NCBI RefSeq assembly: GCF_030065675.1
Contig: NZ_JASJDK010000017.1
Location: forward strand, 1-64,000
Length of the DNA stretch: 64,000 nt
Direction: 5' to 3'
Source of the DNA: Mastigocoleus sp. MO_188.B34
GTDB lineage: Bacteria > Cyanobacteriota > Cyanobacteriia > Cyanobacteriales > Nostocaceae
The number at the start of each line of letters is the position of its first letter. Within the stretch, counting starts at the first letter, position 1. A model generated the notes under the pieces. It was not told the DNA's origin, ran no database searches, and saw only the letters and a list, made by a program, of their open reading frames with translations. Shown piece by piece: positions 37,949-46,972 of the stretch. Made by a program: the position numbers and the translations under genes.

Positions 37949-40357
37949 TTATGCAATCAGTTTTCTTGATTCTTCATGGGAAGAACCATTCCAAAACGGT
38001 TTTGAATTGACTATAACTGGAATCTCTGCGGTTATACGAACTTCTTCACCTTGGTGATAAATAACTAGTTCTGAACCTTGCTCCAGCAAATAACTTGCCG
38101 AATTTTCCTCCATGTGAACCCGTAAAACTCGATCGCCCACCTTCAGAGAGAAACGTAGGTTTTTCATATCTTGGGGTAACCTGGGATTAAAAGATAAAGT
38201 GCCATTATCATCTCGCATTCCAGCGATACCATAAATCATCAACATCCAAGAACCACCCATCGCAGCCATATGGCAGCCATCTTTCACGTTACCACCAAGA
38301 TCGTTGAGATCCATGAACATTCCACGGTAAAAATATTGCCAAGCTTTTTCTAAATATCCCATTTCAAAAGCCATGACACCTTGAATCGAAGCAGAAAGGG
38401 AAGAATCACCGGTGGTTAACGGGTCGTAGTAATCGAAATTACTTTTTTTCAGTTCTGGAGAAAATTCCGAACCCAATAAAAACATCGCCAACATTAGATC
38501 GGCTTGCTTAATTACTTGATGGCGATAAATAACTAAAGGATGATAATGCAGCAATAAAGGATATTTATGAGCGGGAGTATTTTCAAAATCCCAGACTTTC
38601 TTATTGAGGAAATCATCATCTTGGGGATTAATACCCATCTCCTCTGCAAAAGGAATGTACATTTTAGCTGCTGCTTGTTTCCATTCCTCAACCTCAGACA
38701 TATCCAAGTTGGTGCTATCTAATAAAGATGCGAAGCGATCGGGATAATCTTGAAATATTGATTCGATGGTTTGAGCTGCATACTGTAAATTTTGCCGCGC
38801 CATCATATTAGTGTAGATATTATTATTGACGACAGCAGTATACTCATCTGGTCCAGTTACACCATGAATGTGGAAAGAGTCACCTTCAAAAAATCCTAGG
38901 TCAACCCACATTCTGGCGGTTTCTACCAACATTTCCGCACCTTCGCGATACAGAAAATTTTCATCTCCTGTTACTTCAACATATTTCTTCAGAGCATAGA
39001 TAATATCAGCATTGATGTGATACTGGGCTGTTCCAGCTGGGTAATAAGCTGATGCTTCCTCGCCGTTAATAGTTCTCCAAGGAAATAATGCACCTTTAAG
39101 ATTTAAGTCTCGAGCGCGTTTTCTTGCTTCATCTAACATTGAATAGCGGAACTTGAGCAAGTTTTTCGCAGAACGAGGTGCGGTATAGATTAAAAATGGT
39201 AGTAAATATATTTCAGTATCCCAAAAATATTGTCCTTCGTATGCCTGTCCGCTTAGACCCTTCGCAGGAATACCATTTCCTTCTGCTCTTGCTGAGGCTT
39301 GAAGAACATGGAATAAGTTAAAGCGAATAGCTTGCTGTAGTTCTGTTGTTCGTTGATAAGCTTCTACAGAATCCGAGCTACCCTCTATTAAAATATCACT
39401 CTGATGCCAAAACTCATCTAAATATTGCTTTTGAGTAGATAAAATGCTGTCCCAACCAAGGAATACTGCTCTATTCAAAGTTCTTTCAACTCGAGAGCAT
39501 AACTCGTTGGGAATATCGCTATGGTCAGTATGGTAACTAATATATTTTATAACCTTAATTGGTACCCCTGCCCGGGCATCAACAGAAATAGAAACCTTAC
39601 CAAAATCTTGAGCGCATTCGCTGTTGTATTCGTAGGGACAATCTGTTTCGATTTCATGTTCTATCCCACAAGCAAGGTTAATTTTGCTATTGCGGGTCGT
39701 ATGGCTGAGTACAATTCTACGGTCTTTAGAATAATAAATTTGTGGGATTAAAACTTGACCTTTAAAACCCTTTGCTCTTCGGGGGTCACCATCATTTGAT
39801 TGGTTGCAAGGGTCATTACGCATTTCCGAACAAATCACCACAGAGGCGTTTGCATTCAGAACTTTTACTTCGTAAGCAATTGTTGCTAAATGCTTGTACT
39901 TATATGAAACCAGTCTGGTTGATTTAATCGAAACCTGCTTCCCGGATGCTGTTTCCCAAAGTAATTCCCGCTCCAGAGTACCGGTTTTCATGTCCAAGCT
40001 ACGTTGGAAAGCAAGCAAGTTAGCTACAGGTAAATAAAAGCATTCATCATCCACATACAGCTTAATGATTTTGCTATCTGTAACATTAACGATAGTCTGT
40101 CCGGTTTTGGCAAAACCATAAGCTTCTTCACCGTAAACTATGGGCCATTTTTCATAGAACCCATTGATAAAAGTACCATTTTCAGATACAGGCTTCCCTT
40201 CTTCGCTAACTCCTCGCATCCCCAAATAGCCATTACTAACGGAAAACATAGTTTCCATCTGAGCAAGAAAACGAGGATAGTATTGCTTCTCTACTATCCG
40301 CCAAGGATCGACAGGGTATACATGCTTGGGAAGATTAACGGGTTCTCGTCGGGACAT
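37949..40357 (-). CDS. GH65 disaccharide phosphorylase
   Basis: 802 residues, glycoside hydrolase family 65 (maltose, trehalose, kojibiose or nigerose phosphorylase). Seen: N-terminal beta-sandwich (NGYLGMRGVSEEGKP), linker, (alpha/alpha)6 barrel with KGLSGQAYEGQYFWDTEIY, catalytic Glu505 in HGVTGPDEYTAVVNNNIYTN, RHQVIKQADLML, and phosphate-site-like TTGDSSLSASI. It splits an alpha-linked disaccharide with phosphate to beta-glucose-1-phosphate and glucose. Beside glgX-treZ-treY, trehalose is the most attractive substrate, but sequence motifs alone do not separate the activities. No beta-phosphoglucomutase gene is adjacent. Confidence 0.88.
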   Translation of the reverse strand: MSRREPVNLPKHVYPVDPWRIVEKQYYPRFLAQMETMFSVSNGYLGMRGVSEEGKPVSENGTFINGFYEKWPIVYGEEAYGFAKTGQTIVNVTDSKIIKLYVDDECFYLPVANLLAFQRSLDMKTGTLERELLWETASGKQVSIKSTRLVSYKYKHLATIAYEVKVLNANASVVICSEMRNDPCNQSNDGDPRRAKGFKGQVLIPQIYYSKDRRIVLSHTTRNSKINLACGIEHEIETDCPYEYNSECAQDFGKVSISVDARAGVPIKVIKYISYHTDHSDIPNELCSRVERTLNRAVFLGWDSILSTQKQYLDEFWHQSDILIEGSSDSVEAYQRTTELQQAIRFNLFHVLQASARAEGNGIPAKGLSGQAYEGQYFWDTEIYLLPFLIYTAPRSAKNLLKFRYSMLDEARKRARDLNLKGALFPWRTINGEEASAYYPAGTAQYHINADIIYALKKYVEVTGDENFLYREGAEMLVETARMWVDLGFFEGDSFHIHGVTGPDEYTAVVNNNIYTNMMARQNLQYAAQTIESIFQDYPDRFASLLDSTNLDMSEVEEWKQAAAKMYIPFAEEMGINPQDDDFLNKKVWDFENTPAHKYPLLLHYHPLVIYRHQVIKQADLMLAMFLLGSEFSPELKKSNFDYYDPLTTGDSSLSASIQGVMAFEMGYLEKAWQYFYRGMFMDLNDLGGNVKDGCHMAAMGGSWMLMIYGIAGMRDDNGTLSFNPRLPQDMKNLRFSLKVGDRVLRVHMEENSASYLLEQGSELVIYHQGEEVRITAEIPVIVNSKPFWNGSSHEESRKLIA

Positions 40358-41650
40358 ATATAAATCTCTAACCTCTATAGCGTCAACATTTTTTTCTAGA
40401 CAGTCTTAACAAGCAAAAATGATACCTACTTAATTTTGTTGGAGAAGTGGTTTGAAAAGTATTCACAGCAAGCAAATCTCTACCAACCTAATTTAAATAT
40501 CAAGTGGATTTCAAGTTCAAAATTTCAAGTTCAAAATTTCAAGTTCAAAATTTAAAACCCAAAGGTTGAAACCCGAAAAACTAGGCTCATACATAGTAGA
40601 CATAGATTTATAACTTTAAAGCTATAACTCCCCGTAAAACCCTTACATTCCCATAATTGCTAAAACTTACAAACTAATTTACCGTGCAGTAATTTATCAG
40701 AAAACTACTGAAAATAAAGTCAAAAAACTGCATAACAAATCAGAATTTGGACTGACACACATCAGTCCAAAATAGCAATTTGAGCAAAGTTGTCCGACAA
40801 AAGACCTAGGGGGTTAAGCAAGACGAATAACTATCGTGTATCTTGCATTAATAAGAATAACACCCATAAACTTTAAATACAGCAGTATCAGTAAAAATAC
40901 TTGTTTAAAATTATTTATAACTTAATTATTCAACTTCCACAATTGTCACAACTAAATTTTCATACATTCCTTTTGGAAAATCATCCTATTTTTAATACAA
41001 ATTAGTAATAAAAAACCGTGAAGAGATTGAAAAGTCAATGTAAATTCTATTTGTTGTATTATTTTTAACTTTTTATAAGAATCATTAACAAGTGCTACTA
41101 AAGTATAAAAGATCAAAGAAAACAATAATTTATAAACAGAAGCACAAACAGAACAAAGCGACTTTTACCTTTGCCAATCCTCTGATTGGGGATATTTTTT
41201 AAAGCACATCTAAATAATTTATGTAAATTTTATGTAAGATTGTTAGCACTAAGTTTTATGTTATTTATAGAAAATCAATCTACGTAGTTATTTCTGAGAT
41301 TTTAATTAGTTAATTGATGATGAATTGGTAATAGATAACTGGTAATTGCTTTTAACACTCAGCACAATGTTAGGCGTGGGTTACTGTATTGTGTAAGCAA
41401 TTGCGTAAACGGTAATTAGGCAGTTGGCAATTATTAACGGGAAATCGCTGACAACTGAGTAGTAGCTAGATGATTTATTGGGTATTTAATTATTTAGCTA
41501 TTAGCATCGTTAAACGAATAATAAAGCCTGACAAGATTTGCCCAAAAGTCGTTTAAATCTCGTTACAGAATGTTGCTTTGTTTCAGAAAACTGGGACTTA
41601 TGTACATAAAATGCTTTATTTTCAGTTGAGGACTTAAAATTTCATGCTCT
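40358..41650. other. 1.3-kb gene-free AT-rich region upstream of pebA
   Basis: Divergent spacer between GH65 and pebA. It contains a 14-bp tandem array near its left end (40510-40553) and otherwise no ORF, RNA gene or strong hairpin that I can see. The pebAB promoter must be here; no recognised operator. Confidence 0.6.
40510..40553. repeat. 14-bp tandem repeat, 3 copies
   Basis: Unit TTCAAGTTCAAAAT repeated three times without change, followed by TT; about 150 bp upstream of the GH65 start. Confidence 0.85.
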
Positions 41651-42385
41651 ATGTACAAGCCTTTCCTGGAATTTTTAGAAGCGGAGCTTTTCAGGCAATT
41701 TGATTTGCAAAGCCGCTCTATTCCCCCTGGTCTGGAGCTTAACGTTAGCGAACGCGGCAGGCATCCGGCGACTATTCGCAGTTGGTGTTATCAATGTAGG
41801 GATTTAAGAAAAATCCGCTACACGTACATTGATGCGGGAAAAAGTGCCCAGATTTTTAATAGCGTAATTTATCCGAGTCATTGCTACGACTTACCGCTAC
41901 TGGGAATAGATTTTTTATCTTTTGGCAACGTAAAAAATCTAATTGTGTTGGACTTCCAACCTTTATTTCAGGATGAAGTTTATCAGCAGAAATATATAGA
42001 GCCATTAAAACAGCTACATGATAAATATCCCGATCTGTCACAGGATTTGGAAATGAAGTTTTATGACGCCAATCAATATTTCTCCAAGTTCCTGTTGTTT
42101 GCCAAAACAGATGCAGAAACTGTCGCAACAAGGGTTTTTGCTGCTTTTCAAGATTATCTAAGTTTATATTGGAAAATGCTTGCCCAAGCTGAGCCCCTCA
42201 CAGACCAGAAAGATATTGAGCGAATAATAAAGGCTCAAAAAGATTACGACCAATACAGCGCTGAGCGCGACCCAGCTTCCGGTTTATTTAGTAGCTACTT
42301 CGGACATGAGTGGTCAGAACGCTTTCTTTATGAGTTCTTGTTTGAAGATGCTGTTCCTTTAGCGGTTGGTGCAGTGAAGAGATGA
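41651..42385 (+). CDS. pebA: 15,16-dihydrobiliverdin:ferredoxin oxidoreductase PebA
   Basis: 244 residues, ferredoxin-dependent bilin reductase family. It reduces biliverdin IX-alpha to 15,16-dihydrobiliverdin, the first step to phycoerythrobilin. Seen: start [66 protein letters not shown], and the C-terminal block [20 protein letters not shown]. The first-gene position, overlapping the next reductase by 4 bp (ATGA), is the standard pebAB arrangement, which supports PebA over other members. Confidence 0.92.
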   Translation: MYKPFLEFLEAELFRQFDLQSRSIPPGLELNVSERGRHPATIRSWCYQCRDLRKIRYTYIDAGKSAQIFNSVIYPSHCYDLPLLGIDFLSFGNVKNLIVLDFQPLFQDEVYQQKYIEPLKQLHDKYPDLSQDLEMKFYDANQYFSKFLLFAKTDAETVATRVFAAFQDYLSLYWKMLAQAEPLTDQKDIERIIKAQKDYDQYSAERDPASGLFSSYFGHEWSERFLYEFLFEDAVPLAVGAVKR

Positions 42386-43128
42386 CATTATATCAACCGT
42401 TTCTCGATTATGCGATCGACTATATGAAATCGCGATCGCAGTTGGACAGCTATCCAATTCCTTCAGGATTTGAATCTAAAGAAGCTGTAACGGGTAAGGG
42501 CAAGAATCAGGTAACCGTTACGACTACGAGTTATGGGTTCCAAACTGCTAAACTAAGGCAAATTCGAGCAGCCCATGTCCGAGGTGGAAAAGCGCTACAG
42601 GTACTTAACTTCGTAATTTTTCCCCGTTTGAATTACGATTTACCTTTTTTTGGGGCTGACCTAGTTACTTTACCTGGGGGACATTTAATCGCCCTGGATA
42701 TGCAGCCCTTATTTAGAGATGAGGCAGAATATCAAGCAAAATACACCGAGCCGATTTTGCCAATTTTCCAAAATTACCAGAAGGATTTACCTTGGGGTGG
42801 AGATTTCCCCGCAGAAGCAAGTCAATTCTTCTCCCCCGCTTTTCTCTGGACTCGTCCTTCCGATACGGCGATCGTAGAAAATAAGGTATTTGCAGCATTT
42901 AAAGATTATCTCAAGGCTTATTTTGATTTCGTGGAATCAGCAGAACCTGTGGAAGATTCTCAAAGTTTAGAAGCCATTGAGCAAGCCCAACTACGATATT
43001 TACGCTATCGAGCAGAAAAAGACCCAGCAAGAGGAATGTTTAAGCGGTTCTACGGGGAAGAATGGACTGAGGAATATATCCACGGTTTTCTGTTTAATCT
43101 CGAAAGGGAATTGCTCAGCATTCATTAA
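42382..43128 (+). CDS. pebB: Phycoerythrobilin:ferredoxin oxidoreductase PebB
   Basis: 248 residues, same family as PebA. It reduces 15,16-dihydrobiliverdin to phycoerythrobilin, receiving substrate by channelling from PebA. Seen: [86 protein letters not shown]. The ATG is inside the last codons of pebA, so translation is coupled. A hairpin terminator follows at 43181. Confidence 0.92.
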   Translation: MTLYQPFLDYAIDYMKSRSQLDSYPIPSGFESKEAVTGKGKNQVTVTTTSYGFQTAKLRQIRAAHVRGGKALQVLNFVIFPRLNYDLPFFGADLVTLPGGHLIALDMQPLFRDEAEYQAKYTEPILPIFQNYQKDLPWGGDFPAEASQFFSPAFLWTRPSDTAIVENKVFAAFKDYLKAYFDFVESAEPVEDSQSLEAIEQAQLRYLRYRAEKDPARGMFKRFYGEEWTEEYIHGFLFNLERELLSIH

Positions 43129-43778
43129 ATATTTATTTGTTAAAACTTTATTAAGTCGAACTAGTAAAGCATCATATTAATTTAAGCCCTCCTCCTATTT
43201 TTAGGGGGGCTTAAAAATATTAAAAATTCTTGATTGATTATGGTTTGTGTTAACACTCTAGCTGTAGATAGTAGGGTGCTGCAAAAAGACCACATAAACC
43301 TTATCCTAGAAAATTTATATCCACAGCCAATGAAGTTAGACACTAACAAAATTAAAACTTTATCTGGGAGTTAATAAGGGAAAGGGGGAAGAAGACGAAA
43401 TGAAGAAAAACAGGCTTTAATCACTTTTACTTATGCCCCTGAAAACCTGAACCAGTATCATACTGAAGATACGCATGAAGTTTTGTAAATTTTTGCAATG
43501 GTGATGAAAATAAATCGTAATAAATAATGAGCCAACACCATTGTATAAAGGTGAATTGTAGGGGTAAAGGTTGGGAAAAGCCTGGATTATTCAAGTTTTT
43601 CAGCAATACTAAACAAGATGAAGTTTTGTGAAAAAAAAACTCATCTGTCACCCTGGAAAGCTTAGACTTATACATTGATGTCTGTTGTTAGTTTGTAACT
43701 AATCAGGCAGCAAACAGACAAAAGTTCGACTTTTGGAAACAAAACAAATCTTAAGGAAGCAGTTAGGAGATAAAGGCA
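43129..43778. promoter_or_regulatory. pebB-cpcB spacer: terminator plus cpcB leader
   Basis: 650 bp. The left end has a terminator hairpin; the rest is the promoter and long leader of cpcBA, ending in the ribosome-binding site TTAGGAGATAAAG. A minus-strand frame at 43427-43675 (82 codons) shows no family features and I do not call it. Confidence 0.55.
43181..43219 (+). terminator. Rho-independent terminator of pebAB
   Basis: TTTAAGCCCTCC (43181-43192) pairs with GGGGGGCTTAAA (43204-43215) with one weak G-T pair; A/T-rich tract follows. It separates pebAB from cpcBA as transcription units, though partial read-through is possible. Confidence 0.7.
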
Positions 43779-44297
43779 ATGTTAGATGCATTCGCAAAAG
43801 TAGTTTCCCAAGCTGATGCAAGAGGTGAGTATCTCAGTAATGCTCAATTGGATGCTTTAAGCGCAATGGTTGCTGATGGCAACAAACGGATGGATGTAGT
43901 AAACCGCATTACCAGCAATGCGTCCACTATCGTTGCTAACGCAGCTCGTGCATTATTTGCTGAACAGCCCCAGTTAATCGCTCCTGGTGGTAACGCTTAC
44001 ACCAGTCGTCGTATGGCTGCTTGCTTGCGCGACATGGAAATCATCTTGCGTTATGTAACCTACGCAATCTTCTCTGGTGATGCTAGCGTATTAGACGATC
44101 GCTGCCTCAATGGTTTGCGTGAAACCTATCAAGCTTTAGGAACCCCTGGTGCTTCCGTAGCAGTCGGCGTTCAAAAAATGAAAGACGCAGCAGTTGCAAT
44201 TGCAGGCGATCCCAGCGGTATAACCCAAGGTGATTGCAGCGCGATCATGTCAGAAGTTGCAAGCTACTTCGATCGTGCGGCTTCCGCTGTAGCATAA
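43779..44297 (+). CDS. cpcB: Phycocyanin beta subunit
   Basis: 172 residues, exactly the usual CpcB length; light-harvesting globin-like subunit of phycobilisome rods. Chromophore cysteines Cys82 ([11 protein letters not shown]) and Cys153 (TQGDCSAIM) are present, as is Asn72 (PGGNAYTS), the methylated Asn of beta subunits. [18 protein letters not shown] is phycocyanin-type, not phycoerythrin (about 184 residues) or phycoerythrocyanin. GGAGATAAAGGCA precedes the ATG. It is followed by cpcA. Gene copies differ in expression with light colour in related species; which copy this is cannot be told. Confidence 0.93.
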   Translation: MLDAFAKVVSQADARGEYLSNAQLDALSAMVADGNKRMDVVNRITSNASTIVANAARALFAEQPQLIAPGGNAYTSRRMAACLRDMEIILRYVTYAIFSGDASVLDDRCLNGLRETYQALGTPGASVAVGVQKMKDAAVAIAGDPSGITQGDCSAIMSEVASYFDRAASAVA

Positions 44298-44411
44298 GTC
44301 TCCAAGGCTTTCAAGGAAGCTTTGAGGAGCTACTTGATAGCTGTCACTTGGACAAAAAAATAAGTTTCAAGTTTCAAATCAAAATTTTGTAAAAAGGGAG
44401 ATACCAAACCA

Positions 44412-44900
44412 ATGAAAACCCCCCTAACTGAAGCGGTAGCAGCCGCAGATTCTCAAGGTCGTTTCCTAAGCAGCACAGAAGTTCAAACAGCTTTTGGTCG
44501 TTTTCGCCAAGCTTCTGCAAGCTTACAAGCTGCAAAGAGTTTAACCTCTAATGCTTCACGTTTGGCAGAGGGCGCTGCACAAGCAGTTTATAATAAATTC
44601 CCCTACACCACCCAAATGCAGGGTCCTAACTACGCTTCCAGTCAAACTGGTAAAGCAAAGTGTGTACGTGACATCGGTTATTACTTGCGGATGATCACCT
44701 ACTGCTTGGTTGTAGGTGGTACAGGTCCAATGGATGATTACCTAATCAGCGGTTTGGCAGAAATCAACAAGACTTTTGAACTGTCTCCCAGTTGGTATAT
44801 TGAAGCTCTCAAGTATATCAAATCTAACCACGGTTTGAGTGGAGATCCTGCTGTAGAAGCTAACTCTTACATTGACTACGCGATCAATGTTCTGAGCTAG
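44412..44900 (+). CDS. cpcA: Phycocyanin alpha subunit
   Basis: 162 residues, usual CpcA length. Chromophore Cys84 in [14 protein letters not shown]; conserved YQKFPYTT-like stretch ([17 protein letters not shown]) and [19 protein letters not shown]. It begins [13 protein letters not shown] without the usual MV start, and [15 protein letters not shown] plus the MKTPLTEA start also occur in phycoerythrocyanin alpha, but [14 protein letters not shown] is CpcA-like. Forms the alpha-beta monomer with CpcB. AAAGGGAGATACC is the ribosome-binding site. A strong terminator follows, so cpcC/cpcD rod linkers are not in this transcript. Confidence 0.9.
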   Translation: MKTPLTEAVAAADSQGRFLSSTEVQTAFGRFRQASASLQAAKSLTSNASRLAEGAAQAVYNKFPYTTQMQGPNYASSQTGKAKCVRDIGYYLRMITYCLVVGGTGPMDDYLISGLAEINKTFELSPSWYIEALKYIKSNHGLSGDPAVEANSYIDYAINVLS

Positions 44901-44917
44901 ATTTAGATCTAACTCTA

Positions 44918-44991
44918 GCCCGGAAAAGTAAGCAGTTCTTGTGGTTTTTGATCTGAGAGTTGTTTACTTTTCCGGGCACTTTTGTTTTTAT
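44918..44991 (+). terminator. Strong Rho-independent terminator of cpcBA
   Basis: Perfect 14-bp arms GCCCGGAAAAGTAA (44918-44931) and TTACTTTTCCGGGC (44964-44977), then ACTTTTGTTTTT. A large loop, but the stem and T-run are the best in the window. Confidence 0.9.
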
Positions 44992-45030
44992 TGGTAATTG
45001 GTAATGGGTAATTGGTAATTGGTAATTGGT
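44991..45030. repeat. TTGGTAA heptamer repeat
   Basis: Five to six units of TTGGTAA with one TGGGTAA variant, right after the cpcBA terminator. Confidence 0.85.
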
Positions 45031-45120
45031 GTTTAAAACGAGGGCTGTGGTTATACTCTCTGAGGTTATTGCTTGCTTTTGTTTTTTGAACTTATGCACT
45101 TTATGCACTATGTAATAAGC

Positions 45121-45365
45121 TTAGGACGTTGGTGTTCGCGCAGCGCGTTCTCACGCTGTTTGTCCTACGGACACGCTATGCTAACGTCGTAGACGCGGTC
45201 AAATCTACAACTAGTAAGCTTATGTCTTACGGACACGCATTAACGCAGTGTGACGCGACAGCGTCATAACCTACGGTACGCTTACGCTAGGCGCTAATGA
45301 CTTTTGACTTATGTCCTACGGACACGCTCCGCTAATGACTTTTTACTTGCGCGTAGCACCACACC
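45121..45365. repeat. Cluster of TGTCCTACGGACACGC elements
   Basis: TGTCCTACGGACACGCT occurs at 45161 and 45313, a one-base variant at 45223, with flanking GCTAATGACTT stretches. Each contains the hairpin TGTCC-TAC-GGACA. A further copy is at 53537. Interspersed CG-rich palindromes such as GTTCGCGCAGCGCG suggest nested repeats. Confidence 0.7.
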
Positions 45366-45620
45366 ACTGTGGAATATTTGATGGCTAATATTTGATGGCT
45401 AATATTTGATGGCTATATTTAATAAATCTAAATTTTCTTTTGCAACCCAAAAAAAATACAACATCTTAATAACTTGACAATAAATAAGTGTTTGCTCTTT
45501 AAAGTATGAAGATTTAAATCAAAAGTTTAATAAGTTTAAAGATTTCAAAATATATTTTTACCTAAATTACGAAGAAATGTGAAATAAATCTCATTCCTAA
45601 CTTCTAACTCCTTACTCCTT

Positions 45621-45671
45621 ACAGACGTGACAGAGCCTACGGCGTCGGCGTTAGCCTCTGTCACGTCTCTA
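45621..45671. repeat. Dispersed palindrome, long-armed variant
   Basis: Arms AGACGTGACAGAG (from 45623) and CTCTGTCACGTCT (ending 45669) are perfectly complementary, with CCTACGGCGTCGGCGTTAGC between. It ends 28 bp before the cpcE ATG, inside its leader. Confidence 0.85.
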
Positions 45672-45699
45672 CAACTCATTACTCATTACTCCCTAAACA

Positions 45700-46572
45700 A
45701 TGTCCTATTCAACCGAGGAAAATTCAAACTCCACATCAGCAACAAGTGAAGCAATCCAAGGAGAATCTTTAACGATCGAGCAAGCGATCGCAAATTTAAA
45801 AGGTTCAGATTTAGGATTGCGTTTTTATGCTGCTTGGTGGTTGGGAAGATTTAGGGTAAATGAAGGGGAAGCTGTAACAAGGTTAATTACGGCTTTAGAA
45901 GATGAGGACGATCGCACCCCAGAAGGTGGGTATCCTTTACGTCGTAACGCAGCGCGAGCGTTGGGTAAAATTGGTGACAAGCAAGCTGTTAATCCTTTGA
46001 TTGAGTCTTTGAAGTGTTCAGATTTTTATGTTAGGGAAGCAGCTGCTCAATCTTTGGAAATGTTAGGCGATCCAAATTCCGTTCCTCCTTTAGTGGAGTT
46101 ATTAGAAAAAGGTTTAGACAATAATTCTTCAGAGAACAGTTCGCTAGAAAAAAAATTAATTTCCGAACCAGATTTTAAAGAACCCTACGACGCTATCATC
46201 GAAGCTTTGGGAACTTTAGGTGCGACTCAAACAATACCACTAATCAAACCGTTTTTAGAACATCCCATCCCTAGAATCCAATATGCTACCGCCCGAGCGA
46301 TGTATCAATTAACTGGTGAAACAAGCTATGGAGAAATTTTAGTACGAGCTTTGGAAGTAGATGATTTGCAATTACGCCGAACTGCTTTGTCAGATCTAGG
46401 AGCAATTGGATATATGGGAGCAGCGAAAGCAATTTCCGAGACTTTGGCTGAGAATAGCTTAAAATTAATTTCCCTCAAAGGATTGCTAGAACGTGAAATC
46501 AAAGAAAATAGTACAGAAAAACTATCGGAGGATGCGATCGGAGTTATGAATTTGATGGATTCCTTACTTTAG
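45700..46572 (+). CDS. cpcE: Phycocyanobilin lyase subunit CpcE
   Basis: 290 residues with HEAT-like repeats. With CpcF it attaches a bilin to Cys84 of CpcA. Seen: LTIEQAIANLKGSDLGLRFY, AAWWLGRFRVNEGEAV, GGYPLRRNAARALGKIGD, DFYVREAAAQSLEMLGD, EPYDAIIEALGTLGATQTIP, ENSLKLISLKGLLERE. The family also includes PecE; the CpcF-like partner downstream favours CpcE. The N-terminal 20 residues are low-complexity Ser/Thr/Glu. It lies 800 bp after cpcA with its own leader. Confidence 0.82.
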   Translation: MSYSTEENSNSTSATSEAIQGESLTIEQAIANLKGSDLGLRFYAAWWLGRFRVNEGEAVTRLITALEDEDDRTPEGGYPLRRNAARALGKIGDKQAVNPLIESLKCSDFYVREAAAQSLEMLGDPNSVPPLVELLEKGLDNNSSENSSLEKKLISEPDFKEPYDAIIEALGTLGATQTIPLIKPFLEHPIPRIQYATARAMYQLTGETSYGEILVRALEVDDLQLRRTALSDLGAIGYMGAAKAISETLAENSLKLISLKGLLEREIKENSTEKLSEDAIGVMNLMDSLL

Positions 46573-46972
46573 TTTTGCGATGAGAAATTACGGAAAATGA
46601 ATGGAATAGTTATGCTTCTACCAAACCCTCCTTAAAAAAATACCGCATACACAGATCTCAGTTAATAACTTAATGCTTGGATATGATCCCCCAACCCCCT
46701 TGGAAAGGGGGCTATGAACTCAAATTTCTTTATGTTTTGGATCCTCCTACTCCCTTGGAAAGATTGCTATAAACTCAACTTTACCTAGGTAGTATTGGAT
46801 CCCCCAACCCCCTTGGAAAGGGGGCTTAAAACTAGGGGCTAAAGCTCAAAGTCCCCCTTCTCAAGGGGGATTTAGGGGGATCGTATCTCGCACTTAGGAC
46901 AATAGATATCCCTCTTAATCACAAATACTTACAAAGTTCCGAGAAGATAACGTTCCCATTTTTCATTTCCTC
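46573..46972. other. Repeat-filled cpcE-cpcF spacer
   Basis: 400 bp with no ORF, mainly occupied by a set of C-rich/G-rich palindromes (46685-46881, listed separately). CpcE and CpcF must be expressed from one long transcript or separate promoters. Confidence 0.6.
46685..46881. repeat. Cluster of GATCCCCCAACCCCCTT repeats
   Basis: GATCCCCCAACCCCCTTGGA then AAGGGGGCT at 46685-46713 and 46798-46826, a degenerate copy at 46739-46768, and an inverted one at 46851-46881 (CCCCCTTCTCAAGGGGG...GGGGGATC). Each folds as CCCCCTT/AAGGGGG. The same element sits in frame in the ATPase gene at 49961-49993. Confidence 0.85.

Larger units (their letters stand above)
44901..45699. other. Repeat-rich region between cpcA and cpcE
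   Basis: 799 bp. In order: the cpcA terminator, GGTAATT heptamers (44991-45030), a cluster of TGTCCTACGGACACGC elements (45121-45365) and a palindrome (45621-45671). No convincing ORF. Confidence 0.65.

Noticed and set aside
43427-43675. 82-codon minus-strand frame in the cpcB leader
   Set aside because: No family match recognised and it lies inside the expected leader of a strongly expressed operon.
43779-44297. Phycoerythrin or phycoerythrocyanin beta subunit, given the neighbouring pebAB
   Set aside because: Length 172 and the sequence [18 protein letters not shown] are phycocyanin-type.
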